Shown: positions 10,415-27,714 of the stretch, in pieces | How positions within the stretch are numbered: the first letter of the stretch is position 1 | Layout of the letters: every line of letters starts with the position of its first letter | Assembly: GCA_965644295.1 (NCBI GenBank) | Contig: CBFFRP010000138.1 | Location: forward strand, 124,001 to 188,000 | Direction: 5' to 3' | Length of the DNA stretch: 64,000 bases | Source of the DNA: Paraphysomonas bandaiensis | Taxonomy: Eukaryota; Chrysophyceae | Notes under the pieces: generated by a model | Database searches by the model: none | What the model was told of the DNA's origin: nothing | Seen by the model: only the letters and a program-made list of their open reading frames with translations | Program-made: the position numbers and the translations under genes

Positions 10415-11883
10415 AAGCTTGCAATATGGTTACTAGAGGAGGTACATTCGCAACAGTAAGTAGTGGATTCTTCGTATCCGTAGTGGTACACACTGGTAGT
10501 ATATGCTGGTCACATCGACTGGCTGCACCCCTATTATACCTTGTAGTATTTTTTATTCACTGGTAGTTTAAACAGGTCACATCTATTGTCTGCACTCCTA
10601 TTTATACTATAGTGTTTATAATATAATTAGGTATACTCTAAGATTATTTCATGAAATTAAAAAAATGATTTACGTTTTAGTATACAATATACCTCATACT
10701 ATCCCTTAGAAGTACGATAGATACAAATACTGTATAGTAACAAAGACTGACGATTGTTAACACCAAATTATGGCGAACCCCGGTTTGATAACCTTGGTAA
10801 CGGCTCGCTATGCATCAACAGGTTGTATCACGAATAGCACACAACACACAAGTGTAGAAGCAATATATTATTAGTATTATTGTTTAGTCTAAAAGCATCA
10901 ACCTGATTCTCAATTTATAATTCTCGCCAAGGAGTACTGCGTATACAACCAGATTGCTAGCAGCAATGTTACTATATATACTATCTAACTTATAATCTCA
11001 GCATAGAGTAATAATCTTGTTCAGTTATGTAGTTATGTCATATTCTAACATAGTTGGCTCAGCTTCCATTTTTAATGCAATATAGACGTCAGCAAAATAT
11101 AGTAGAAACAAATGGTTACATTTTAGTTTAGTAGGAATGTCGGTTAAATTTAGTAGGGACAAATACACTACCGTTCAAGAATATGCCACAGCCATCTGGT
11201 ACTGAATATGATTTGAAGCTGTGGTACCCAGTCCTCTCAGAGTTAGGGCCATGTCGTAGGCTTGACACAAACAAGACCACTTGCATCGATTGCGGCTACC
11301 AGCTAGATTCTCTCACACATATATATGGTACTTGACTGTACTCACGATTCTATTGCACAAGAAAGACTTCAAGCCTTACGGGGCGAGACACTACTGCCTT
11401 GGATCACTCCAGTTCTAATGGTTGAGGGATTTGAAATGACCCTCTTTATATTCTTTCACAAAATTACACTTTTGCACATTCGAGAAACTACTCAACGATA
11501 ACTTGCTACCGTCTGCCTTCATCTGACATCGCTACATACAGCAGACGAACAGATGCAGTATGTAAGTATATGTAATGATCAGTATCTTATTATTCGGGAT
11601 CAAAGTGAAGGAAAATTACTCTATACAACTGCAGTATAACTACGGCTAAAATACAGATAATTGTTATCTCAATACTAGAGGCATCTTGGAACAAAAATAT
11701 ACAAAGGATGCCGATACGCATATAATTAATTGTATTTTTCTGTATATTGCCTATCAATTTTTTCACAACAATCAACCAAAAAAGGGATTTTTCTATTTAA
11801 AACTAGATTTTATGCAAAAATCCCTGTACCAAGCCAAAATTCATCCACTATAACGAGGATATCCACCATAATAACGCGAACTG
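10415..11883. promoter_or_regulatory. 3' region of unit 3 and type B promoter of unit 4, cut by a transposon
   Basis: No gene seen. The conserved 3' hairpin (about 10774), unit start (about 10888) and a distal promoter segment match those upstream of gene 2 (4850-5323). Homology stops abruptly after GCGAACTG at 11883 and resumes at CAGTGCAG (14668). That interval is the insertion described separately. Confidence 0.55.
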
Positions 11884-14667
11884 ACTATAGGAAGTAGGGT
11901 CCCAACTAATGCCGATTTCAGATTTTTTGGTTCCTGCTTGTGCCGATTTTTTTTATAGAAAAGTGCACGATTGGTATGAAGATTAACTGACTTCAGGCAG
12001 ATCTCTCATACATACATGCACTGAGTCACACATTGCACATAAGGTTGCACATTATACTGCGCACCATTCATATCAGACAATGTCACAACAGTATCAATGT
12101 AAGCTCGTGCCCAATACATAACGTAGGGGCTCTGAATCCATGCCGTTGTTGGGACCATCGACCAGTCAGCAGCGATATCGCAACAACAAGGGATCATCCT
12201 GACTATGTGCCTCATAGGACAGTAGTGAATCGTGTACTTTGATCATTGGGAGACTCGCCTTTGCCTGATAAAGTATCTAGGAAGGATGGAAACATACCAA
12301 CTATGACCAGAGAGGTATGACTGGGGTTAAGCTCCTTTCTCTACGGTGAATCTACACTCTGAAGGAGCGCAAAATATTTGTTTGCAAGGTAGTTGTTATT
12401 TTGTTCTTATCTACTTGTGTATATGTCTACGATTTATAATATCATGTATATCTAGTTGCCTTGTTGAAGGGTGTCATCTCCACAACTGGAAGAGAAATCA
12501 TACTGGAAAAGTATGGTGCTGTATTGTACACACAAATCGATGATAGGGCACAGTTTCGGGATATTCTTCGGTTAGACTTTGGTAGTACCGAAGATGCGTC
12601 CTCTTTTCGCTACTTCTGCAAAAGACCCTCCAACTACATCATTGTGGATATGGTCTTCCCTCTTGGTCGTACCCAGAGCCATATTTCCAACAGCATTGAC
12701 CGCGATATTATGGCCTCGACGTCTGAACTTCTGGACCGATTAGACGTCTGATCTTCATAAGCGCTTCATGTAGGAAGTACTACATGTGCATTCACATTCA
12801 TGCGGTTGGAAGAGGCCTATTGCGGCAAGAGTTCAATTCGCTCCAACTTTATGGTTCCCGGAAAGCTTTGAAATCCAGTGACGCCAGGCTTCTCCAGACA
12901 TTCGGACTGTTCTGTCGCTGGTTTCTCACAGGAGCGCCAGGTGGCTGTGGAAGAGCAGCCGGGGATGAAACACATGGTATTATGTGGAGCCGTATGAGGG
13001 GGGTTCAGACTTCTGCCTTCTCATCAAGAGCACCACGGCATATTTCCATGAGAAGGGCTGGATCACCCCCGCCCGCGAATACTAATATTTGTAGTAGTTT
13101 GTATGTTTATATCATGTAAACGATGTGTGAACTGCACACCTTTACACCTGCCATATGTGAACAACTACACACCACATTTTTCTCCTATAAGAGTACTCAT
13201 TATAAATATCTCCTATACTCATTATTAATTTCTTTTAATACTTGAATCTTATTTCCACTACTACTTACAAGGGTTGCGAAAAAATTAATTGGTGAGATGC
13301 AAACACTACCCAAGAACCCAATTATTGTCGTTGCAATTAATTGCCTTCTATTCTAGTGCTTGATTTTAACATAGCTTGCACTACTTACTTCTGCTAGCTA
13401 CCTTCGCCCTCAACAAAGTCGGAATCGCACCTTTTATTCTGAGTTCTCCGGGAAACTAACGTGAGCCCCATATATAGTAAGCAGATATTGTTCTGCCCAC
13501 TCATAGCAGAATGTTTGTGTGATACACGGGACAAAATAGTGTCACTTCTCGTATAAACGTCTTTGGGCCTTGACTATTAAACAGACATCCGGGAATGGGC
13601 CCACCTCAAGAGTATCTGGGGTATTGGACTGCATACTGAAGCCATGCATCCGGGCTATTCATCTTAAGGACAGAGAGGGAAAGTGGCTGCACCATGGTGC
13701 TTGTGGTGACGCACAAGCAGCTTTCGTAGCGCCAAATAGTAGGATATCTTAGTTAAGCACTAGTTAATTATATTGCTTGGCTAAATTAGTGCTGACTCTT
13801 ACATGCCTACTGCTAATAATCAGACATTCACTACTAGCTACTTTCGCAAAATCTATCTACTGAATTGATCCGAAGTCACCAATCAGCATCATCTGAACAC
13901 TGGCCAGTGGATAGTCCCTTTCCAGCGCTTACAGTGCATTCCAACACGCGTTTCGTCGACCAATGTGTCAAATATAGTGATATATATTCTTTTACCATTA
14001 CTAACATCACCATCACTATCTGAAATGTCGGAATTGCTGCCCATATGATTGCATAGGTGTCAACCTCTAGTATTGAGGTAGGTGCATTGCTTTGGATTAA
14101 TAGGAACGTAATGATGATATCATACAAAATTCATACACAATTATGAGTGCACAGTATCTACAGAGCTACATTCTACAAACAGACAGGCTGTGTAGAGTCA
14201 TGTGATGTTTGTATTCCAAGTGACACACACAGTCATGTGTGCAGCATAGAGTCTTAAATATCGGGCTACACTCAATGTTTTGAGGGAATTAGGTCTCGGA
14301 TTCGAGTCCAGCACTATTGAATTAGTACAGAATGCTGTTTGTGTCCTCAGAGTCACATGGTGTGTTGATGTATCGTGTAGAGTGTGTGAAGGACTGTCAT
14401 CAGTGGAGTGAGGAGGGTCATGAAAACCGGCACTAATAGGATCCTAAAAAAAAAGATAACTGAAAAACCCCTTAAGGGCACTCACTTTGGACATGAATAA
14501 CTCGAGATCCAAATCATGAATCAAGCTGGTCAATTATAATGCATCTCACACAAAATCATTCCACATCTGATGACGTATTTGCTAACGTCATCGCCACTCT
14601 GTGACTGAAACTGTGATTGACTGAAAACACCTAAAAAACCGGCATTAGTGGGGACCCTACTTCCTAC
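11884..14667. mobile_element. 2.8-kb DNA transposon with ~27-bp terminal inverted repeats inserted in the gene 4 promoter
   Basis: The empty site is visible in the paralogous promoter of gene 2 (5316-5331, GCGAACTGCAGTGCAG). Here 2784 bp lie between GCGAACTG and CAGTGCAG. Near the left end is TAGGAAGTAGGGTCCC followed by A and ACTAATGCCG (from 11888). The right end is its inverted complement with one mismatch (ends 14666). Sub-terminal copies of the motif occur (ACCGGCACTAATAGG near 14428). No clear target-site duplication is visible. Internal open frames are short: 12461-12751 encodes 96 residues that I do not recognise. The element looks non-autonomous or decayed. Part of it (13261-13830) belongs to a dispersed repeat family. 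Confidence 0.7.
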
Positions 14668-14798
14668 CAGTGCAGTCTGTATATGATGCATCATACTGCT
14701 GTATGTTCAGGAGGGCAGTGTGTTGATGTATCCTCATATACGATTCGTAGTGTAGTTCTAGTCAGAGTGTATGTATGTCAATCTTGTAGTGCATGTAT

Positions 14799-16316
14799 AT
14801 GAGCCTCACACACCCTCAGCGTATTATCAGTGTTGACATGTCGAGTATAGCTGATCTTAATGATGATGTTCTTCGTCTGATCATCTCTATGATCCCACCC
14901 TCAGCTCTCCTTCCTGTGATGATGACTTGTAAGAGACTTCACGATATGGCTGATAGCACGAGAGACAAGAGCAGAGAGAGACTTGAGTCACGTGCATCTC
15001 ACTACTGTATGACCAACTCAATGGTCTCATGGGCTCTGTCTATGGGCTGCCCACACATGCTTATAATGAATGGATGCGCACTATACGGCAGAATACAGCA
15101 GATGGAATTCCTCATAAGGCATCGTACACATACAGAGGACCCAACACACATATGGGATACAAAGACATACAATATGGCTGCAAGGGGTGGACACTTGGAT
15201 GTGCTGAAGTGGCTTCGTTCACAGGACCCTCCTTGTCCATGGGGTGCAGAAACTTGTGAAATAGCTGCTATGGGTGGTCACTTGTATGTTCTGAAGTGGC
15301 TTCGTTCACAGGACCCTCCATGTCCATGGGATGCAGGAACTTGTGAAATGGCTGCTATGGGAGGACATTTTGATATTCTTAAGTGGCTTCGTTCACCGGA
15401 CCCTCCATGTCCATGGCGTGAACGGACTTGCCGCGAAGCTGCAATGGGTGGACATTTTGATATTCTTAAGTGGCTTCGTTCACAGGACCCTCCTTGTCCA
15501 TGGGATGAAGAAACTTGTGATAAGGCTGCTTTGGGTGGGCACCTGGATGTTCTGAAGTGGCTTCGTTCACAGGACCCTCCTTGTCCATGGAGTGCAGACA
15601 CATGCCGCGAAGCTGCTAGGGGTGGACACTTGGATGTGCTGAAGTGGCTTCGTTCACAGGACCCTCCATGTCCATGGAATGCATTAACTTGTGAAATGGC
15701 TGCTATGGGTGGACATTTTGATATTCTTAAGTGGCTTCGTTCACAGGGCTCTCCATGTCCATGGGATGCATATACTTGTAGTATGGCTGCTATGGGTGGT
15801 CACTTGGATGTTCTGAAGTGGCTTCGTTCACAGGACCCTCCATGTCCATGGGATGTAGACACTTGTGATAAGGCTGCTTTGGGTGGTCACTTGGATGTTC
15901 TGAAGTGGCTTCGTTCACAGGATCCTCCATGTCCATGGGACGCACGTTCTTGTGAAATGGCTGCTCGTGCTAGACACTTGTATGTTCTGAAGTGGCTTCG
16001 TTCACAGGACCCTCCTTGTCCGTGGGATGCACGTTCTTGTGAAATGGCTGCTCGTTCTAGCCACTTGTATGTGCTGAAGTGGCTTCGTTCACAGGACCCT
16101 CCATGTCCATGGGATACACGGACTTGCGGCGAAGCTGCTATGGGAGGACACTTGTATGTTCTTAAGTGGCTTCGTTCGCAGGACCCTCCTTGTCCATGGG
16201 ATGCACAGGCTTGTAGTATGGCTGCTTGTACTGGTCAATTGGGTGTGCTGAAGTGGCTTCGTTCACAGGACCCTCCTTGTCCTTGGGACGCACGGACTTA
16301 TGATCATGGCTACTAG
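14799..16316 (+). CDS. F-box protein with 13 ankyrin-like repeats (array gene 4)
   Basis: Intronless, about 505 residues; an in-frame ATG lies 6 bp upstream. The F-box region is as in gene 1 except IPPSALL for IPHSALL. Thirteen 29-residue repeats follow, with units such as WGAETC, WRERTC, WSADTC, WDVDTC, WDARSC (twice) and WDAQAC. The last ends RTYDHGY then TAG. The type B promoter is interrupted by the 2.8-kb transposon, leaving about 130 bp of the conserved proximal promoter attached (14668-14798). Whether the gene is still expressed is therefore uncertain. Confidence 0.8.
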   Translation: MSLTHPQRIISVDMSSIADLNDDVLRLIISMIPPSALLPVMMTCKRLHDMADSTRDKSRERLESRASHYCMTNSMVSWALSMGCPHMLIMNGCALYGRIQQMEFLIRHRTHTEDPTHIWDTKTYNMAARGGHLDVLKWLRSQDPPCPWGAETCEIAAMGGHLYVLKWLRSQDPPCPWDAGTCEMAAMGGHFDILKWLRSPDPPCPWRERTCREAAMGGHFDILKWLRSQDPPCPWDEETCDKAALGGHLDVLKWLRSQDPPCPWSADTCREAARGGHLDVLKWLRSQDPPCPWNALTCEMAAMGGHFDILKWLRSQGSPCPWDAYTCSMAAMGGHLDVLKWLRSQDPPCPWDVDTCDKAALGGHLDVLKWLRSQDPPCPWDARSCEMAARARHLYVLKWLRSQDPPCPWDARSCEMAARSSHLYVLKWLRSQDPPCPWDTRTCGEAAMGGHLYVLKWLRSQDPPCPWDAQACSMAACTGQLGVLKWLRSQDPPCPWDARTYDHGY

Positions 16317-17326
16317 GGGTGGACACTTGTATGTTCTGAAGTGGCTTCGTGTACAGGACCCTCCATGTCCATGGGATGCAGACACTTGCCGCGAAGCTGC
16401 TATGGGAGGACACTTGGATGTGCTGAAGTGGCTTCGTTCACAGGACCCTCCTTGTCCATGGGATGCACGTTCTTGTGAAATGGCTGCTCGTTCTAGCCAC
16501 TTGTATGTGCTGAAGTGGCTTCGTTCACAGGACCCTCCATGTCCATGGGATACACGGACTTGCGGCGAAGCTGCTATGGGAGGACACTTGTATGTTCTTA
16601 AGTGGCTTCGTTCGCAGGACCCTCCTTGTCCATGGGATGCACAGGCTTGTAGTATGGCTGCTTGTACTGGTCAATTGGGTGTGCTGAAGTGGCTTCGTTC
16701 ACAGGACCCTCCTTGTCCTTGGGACGCACGGACTTATGATCATGGCTACTAGGGGTGGACACTTGTATGTTCTGAAGTGGCTTCGTGTACAGGACCCTCC
16801 ATGTCCATGGGATGCAGACACTTGCCGCGAAGCTGCTATGGGAGGACACTTGGATGTGCTGAAGTGGCTTCGTTCACAGGACCCTCCTTGTCCATGGGAT
16901 ACGCGGGCTTGTAGTATGGCTGCTTGTACTGGTCAATTGGGTGTGCTGAAGTGGCTTTGTTCACAGGACCCTCCATGTCCATGGGATGCACGGAATTGTG
17001 ATCATTGCTACTAGGGGTGGACACTTGGATGTGCTGAAGTGGCTTTGTTCACAGGACCCTCCTTGTCCATGGGATGCATGGGCTTGTAGTATGGCTGCTT
17101 GTACTGGTCACTTGGGTTGCTGAAGTGGCTTTGTTCACAGGGCCCTCCATGTCCATGGGATACACGGACTTGCGGCGGAGCTGCTATGGGAGGACACTTG
17201 GATGTGCTGAAGTGGCTTCGTTCACAGAACCCTCGTTGTCTATGGAGTATAGATACGTGGAATGTGGCTTGTAGTAGTGGATACTTGTATGTGCTGAAGC
17301 GGTTTCGTTCACAGGATCCTCAATGA
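16300..17326 (+). pseudogene. Extended frame-shifted repeat tail of array gene 4 with a 436-bp tandem super-repeat
   Basis: Repeat units continue for about 1 kb past the stop of gene 4 in alternating frames. ATGs at 16300 and 16736 overlap the preceding stop (TATGATCATGGCTACTAG) and open frames of 150 and 92 codons, each again ending at the same kind of junction. The spacing of the first two junctions is 436 bp, which is five 87-bp units plus one base, and the two blocks read as near-identical. The third junction follows after about 262 bp (three units plus one). The tail decays to GHLDVLKWLRSQNPRC and VLKRFRSQDPQ near 17326. Confidence 0.6.
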
Positions 17327-18094
17327 CGATGTAGAAACTTGCAATAGGGTTGCTAGTGGAGGTACATTCACAATGGGAGGAGGGGCATTTTTCGAATCTG
17401 TAGTGGTACACACTGGTAGTATAAGCTGGTGGCATCCACTGGCTGCACCCCTATTATACCTTGTAGTATTTTTTATTCACTGGTAGTAGAAAGTGGTAGT
17501 ATCAACTGGTCGCATCTGCTGATTGCACTCCTATTTATACTATAGTGTTTATAATATAATTAGGTATTCTCCAAGATTATTTCATGAAATTAAAAAAATG
17601 ATAATTTACTTTTTAGTATCACAATATACCTCATACTATCCCTTATAAGTACGATAGGTACAGATACTGTATAGTAACAAAGACTGGCGGTTGTTAACAC
17701 CGAATTATGGCGAACCCCGGTTTGATAACCTTGGTAACGGCTCGCAATGCATCAACAGGTTGTATCACGACTAGCACACTACATACAAGTGTAGAAGCAA
17801 TATATTATTCTTGCTGCCCTGCTTGCCACATTCCGAGAGCGTGCCCTAGACTAGTCAAGTGCTAGTGTTGATTAAGTAAGTATCGTATAGATTATTAATA
17901 AAATTCCAGCGTATTCTTTGTGTGTCGCACCAAGCAAGCTCTGGCTATATCTACACTATACTTTCATAGCATATATGGGATTACGAGAAACTTCGCGCAC
18001 TTTAGGCCTATACTGAGTCATGCATGGTCACGAGAAGCTCCGTGTATTCTTTGTAGATAATAATGGGAAGGTAAACATGATGGTCCTACTAGAT
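17327..18094. other. 3' region of unit 4 and non-homologous segment
   Basis: No gene seen. 17327-17805 carries the usual conserved 3' region with the GCGA hairpin near 17710. From about 17806 to 18094 the sequence differs from the other units and shows no recognisable coding signal. Confidence 0.5.
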
Positions 18095-18450
18095 ATATTA
18101 TATATAGTAACATTGCTTCTAGTGATCTGGTTGTATATGCGGTACTTCTTGGCGAGAATCATTAACTGAGCATCAGGTTGAAGCTTTTAGGCTAAAAAAT
18201 AGAAATCAGTCGATTATTAACACCAAATTATGGCGAACCCCGGTTTGATAACCTTGGTAACGGCTCGCTATGCATCAACAGGTTGTATCACGAATAGCAC
18301 ACAGCACACAAGTGTAGGAACAATGTATTATTAGTATTATTGTTTAGTCTAAAAGCTTCAACCTGATGCTCAGTTTATGATTCTAGCCAAGAAGTACCGC
18401 GTATACAACCAGATCGCTAGAACCAATGTTACTATATATAACATATCTAA
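18095..18450. repeat. Inverted repeat formed by an opposed copy of the unit start
   Basis: 18095-18195 is the reverse complement, with a few changes, of the unit-start sequence that follows at about 18348-18445 (AAAAGC.TCAACCTGATGCTCAG through the ATGTTACTATATATA region). The ~100-bp arms face each other across ~150 bp that carries another copy of the 3' hairpin. This could extrude as a cruciform and marks a rearrangement at the array edge. Confidence 0.6.
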
Positions 18451-18652
18451 CTTATAATCTCAGCATAGAGTGATAATCTTGTTCAGTTATGTCATATTCT
18501 AACATAGTTGGCTCAGCTTCCATTTTTAATTTAATATGGACGTCAGCAAAATATAGTAGAAACAAATGGTTACATTTTAGTTTAGTAGGAATGTCGGTTA
18601 AATTTAGTAGGGACAAATACACTACCGTTCAAGAATATGCCACATCTGATAC

Positions 18653-19481
18653 TGAGGATTTATTTTCTATGTGAACTTTATTATAATTACCTAAGAAGTA
18701 TATATTTCTCATTGAATATTACCACTAGCCGTAAATCGCATTTCTCTTCCAAAAAAGCCTTCAATTATAGTGGTAGCATTAACTCTCTCCTATCATTTAT
18801 TTTTACCTATCTCATCTTAGACATTCACGACCTTACAGTGTCACAGAGTTTCAGTTTATTATCATAGCATTTCATTAATTCGTATGATACTGTGCTTAAC
18901 TACCGTATTCGTCACCAACAAGTATGTATTTCAAAATCTACTTTAATACTCTTGTATTATGTGCTCATTATATTGACCGTGGATCATGGTTGTTGCTAAA
19001 TTAACTTTGAAGTGATAAACGTCGGCTTTGTGCTTATTGTATAACACTAACTGCTATTGGTGCTCCTTTTTGCAGACATATAAAATATGATATATTCATA
19101 ATTTATATTCTTTCTATGGGCCTGATAGCACTGTACTTGATATATATAAAAAGAATCACTTGTAGTTATAGATCAGACTGTAAAATACTGATAACCTTGA
19201 TTGTGTATACCGCAGTTCGAATGGGTTCTGATGCTCTTATCCCATTAACACATCAAAACTACTGTATTTACTTACACATAAATATATTTTACACAATCGT
19301 CACAGAGAAGTGGAATACATCATAAACTTTCCAATTTCATATAAATATAAGTGCATGTATTTGAAGTAGATCGATGCATCACATTACGACCTCAGGTCCA
19401 TAGTACACTGCTCGACCAAATGAGGTATCGCTACTATCAACAAACCCTTTCTTGAATGAAATAACGTTATGAGTATTGACA
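18653..19481. other. AT-rich intergenic region
   Basis: Beyond the truncated fifth unit start (about 18348-18652) I see no gene, RNA or clear repeat. Short open frames here have low-complexity, AT-driven composition. Confidence 0.5.
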
Positions 19482-21347
19482 TTATTCTTCGCAATACACC
19501 TTATTTCGTGGAGAAGTGCACACAGCGGTCACAAGCTCAGCCTTAGTCCCAACCTCGACACCGCATACATTCTCCGAGTAGAACTTGGTGTATTCCTCGG
19601 AGATAAAGTGAAAGTTATCAATTGTTTCCTGTAGGTCTTTGACCCAACTTTTCGATACAGGTTTACTTAGCCCATCATTTGACTCAGTGCCAAACATGAA
19701 TCTTGAACATATATCGATACCAACTTGCTTAAGGTCTGGAGTATAATGCGGAAGTTCCTTGCATGCTTCCACACCACTCCAGCTATACCCCAAATCCGCG
19801 AACCACTTCTCTCCTTTAAGATCACTGTAGTTTGGTCTATGCAAAGGTCTGACATCAAGAAGTCGACAAAGCACACTCCGACATTCGTAAGATAAAACAC
19901 CGTGCACTTTACTTTCCTGAGGGATGACACTCCAGAGTGTTCGAGGCAGGGAAATGTCATATATGCTGTCGCCACAGGATTCAAACGGAGCATTGCAATT
20001 ATTTCCCGACTCAATATTTATACCATCACAAACACTGGTCACAGGAGTATTCCTTAGTGGCTGGTCGGCGCTATGAGACATCTGATGGTTCTGGATGGAT
20101 ACTTTCTCAGCCACATACTGAGTATCCCTCATTTTGTTCATTGGAGATGGTTCTGGAGAGCTAACGTAATCCAAGGTACACCCCTCTATGGCATCAGCTG
20201 ACCAGCGCGTTAATAGAGATACTGGCATCTCTGGGTATGACATCGGCACACTCAAAGAATGGGACCGCGCAGGCAGCTTCGAGGAGTTCTTGTCATTTCT
20301 CAAGCGGAGCAGAGTTGAGGCGAAGGGAAGCTGAGGTGGTGTCTGCTTGACAGATGCAACAGCGGGCTGCTTGTCACTATCCAGAGTTAAGTTGAAACTC
20401 TTTATATAATGTGATTGCTTTTCCATAGTCTCTTTCAGCTGACGCTGCTCTTCCGCATAATCAATAAATTCGTGTGGACAATGCTTGTAAAACGGGCGCC
20501 TGTTGAATAGTAGCTCGTATGCCAATACACCTGGTATAAAAAATTGTCAACATGCTATGCTTAAGTGCAATAATTCAGCACTCGTTCACAAATGAGTGCG
20601 TTGCAATGGATATACGCACCCTCAAAATAGGTAATAACTAAGTAGCTAGAACTCACCTAGACTCCAATAATCCGACGGCGTACCATGCTGGTGATATTTG
20701 GTGAAGAGCTCAGGTGCCAAATACGGTCTAGTCCCACTAGCCATTTTACACTCAATCACACCAGAGGATGCGAATTCATCACACACGTAAGACACCCCAA
20801 AGTCGGTTAGCATGGGAAATCCGTGATCATTGTACATCACATTCTCTGGCTTTACATCTCTATTAGCCATACATATACATATTATTATTGTGATGATGCA
20901 ATCTATAAAAAGTTACTACCGGTGCAGAACACCACGTGAGTGAATATGATCAAGAGCAGAGCTCAGGCACATAATAATAAACGCAACTCTCTGTTCAGTG
21001 AATAAACAACCTTTCTTGAGATGGTATCTGAGATCACCACCCACACATAGATCAAGAGCAAGATAAAACGCTTTTGTATCACAAAATGCAAAATGTGCTT
21101 TTACAATAAAAGGATGTTTACCTACAACATGTAATGCATTTAATTCTGTTCGTATTAGTTTTAATCCATTTTTATGAGATAAAACACGTGATATTTTTTG
21201 TTCTTTGATTGCTAACCATTCATTGCTATGTATGTGTTGAGCAGAGTATACTTTACCAAATCCTCCTTTACCGATAATAAAAGAGAATATGAAATGATGA
21301 GGTGATAATGTAGAGTTATGTATGTATTGGGAGGATGTACAGCCCAT
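19482..21347 (-). CDS. STK32/YANK-like AGC-type protein kinase with an insert in the C-lobe
   Basis: Three exons on the minus strand, 21347-20920, 20859-20657 and 20530-19482, with introns of 60 and 126 bp, give about 559 residues. The N-terminus MGCTSS fits N-myristoylation at Gly2 and palmitoylation at Cys3, as in YANK kinases. Visible kinase motifs are IGKGGFGKVY (P-loop), AIKEQ (catalytic Lys), GGDLRYHL (characteristic of STK32), HRDVKPEN split across intron 1, TDFGVS, and GTRPYLAPELF, then DYWSLGVLAYELL across intron 2. About 150 low-complexity, Ser/Pro-rich residues interrupt the C-lobe before the final helices (LSYECRSVLCRLLDVRPLHRP). Such an insert is not usual in this family. It is probably an active Ser/Thr kinase at membranes. 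Its start faces the thioredoxin reductase gene head to head. Confidence 0.8.
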
Positions 21348-22227
21348 GTTGGATAATCAGGAATAATGATGGATAGAGAAGGTGATTGATGATGGGAATG
21401 AAGGTGAGACATGATGGAAAGAGGGGAGAGTGTGGTTAAGATAAGAGATGAAAGATGGGCTTGGTGGAGATGGTGTATATACACCAGGGGCAGATGATGA
21501 TAGAGAGATATGGTAGATACAGGGATGAGATGGTCGAGGTGTGGGATACGGCCGTGTCTATACATTATATATATACATGCGTATCAGCATCCTTTGTATA
21601 TTTTTGTTCAAAGATGCCTCTAATATTGAGACAACAATTATCTGTATTCCATACGTAGTTTCATATCATTAATATAGAGAATATTTGATTCAATTTATTT
21701 CCGAAAAATAAGATGCTGACTGCCCATACGATAGACATCTACAGTATCGTGTAAGAAAAAGTCGACTTTTTGTTATTTGATCATCAAAAAACAGTATAGT
21801 AGATATACCTACTTTTTCATATGATGATTGATGTAGTGTAAAATCAAGGAAATCATAGGAAAAATAGGGATTTTATGTCATATAGTGTATATGTACTGCT
21901 GCTATACAAAATACAACTTCAATGCAGTCAGTGTTGAAGTATACACTGTATACCAGTATAGTCCCTGTGGCACAGACAGGCCTGCAACTGTATCCTACAG
22001 CATACTATACTAACATATGGAAGTGCTGCATATCCCTGACACACACATACACATACATACATACACTCATACAGTGACACACACGCATCTCTCCATCTCA
22101 TATATATATACATTAACCCACAGGAAGACTCTTATCTTCAATCCTATACACAATAGGATAGATAACGAATTATCCTGATTGTATTCCATCATTTTCTCTA
22201 TCAATTACACGTGCAATTACCTGAAAT
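21348..22227. promoter_or_regulatory. Divergent upstream region between the kinase and thioredoxin reductase genes
   Basis: 880 bp separate the two start codons. The DNA is AT-rich, with GATG/ATGG purine-rich tracts near the kinase start and a short ACAC/ATAC tract (about 22040-22065) near the reductase. No TATA box or specific binding site could be assigned. Confidence 0.4.

Positions 22228-27714
<5,487 letters not shown>

Larger units (their letters stand above)
981..18652. repeat. Segmental duplication array of F-box/ankyrin gene units (four full units plus a truncated fifth)
   Basis: The same start sequence (TCTAAAAGCATCAACCTGA and following) recurs at about 981, 4328, 7814, 10888 and 18348. 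Each of the first four copies leads through a long near-identical 5' region to one F-box/ankyrin gene and then to a conserved 3' region. Units 1 and 3 share one distal promoter segment (for example 1501-1760 and 8325-8580). Units 2 and 4 share a different one (4850-5325 and 11405-11883). The array therefore looks like a duplicated dimer. The fifth copy stops near 18652, where similarity to the other units ends. The spacing to unit 5 is enlarged by the transposon in unit 4 and by extra 87-bp repeats. Confidence 0.85.

Noticed and set aside
14281-14325. tRNA-like T-loop sequence GGATTCGAGTCC
   Set aside because: No matching acceptor, D-arm or anticodon stem could be placed within a tRNA-sized window.
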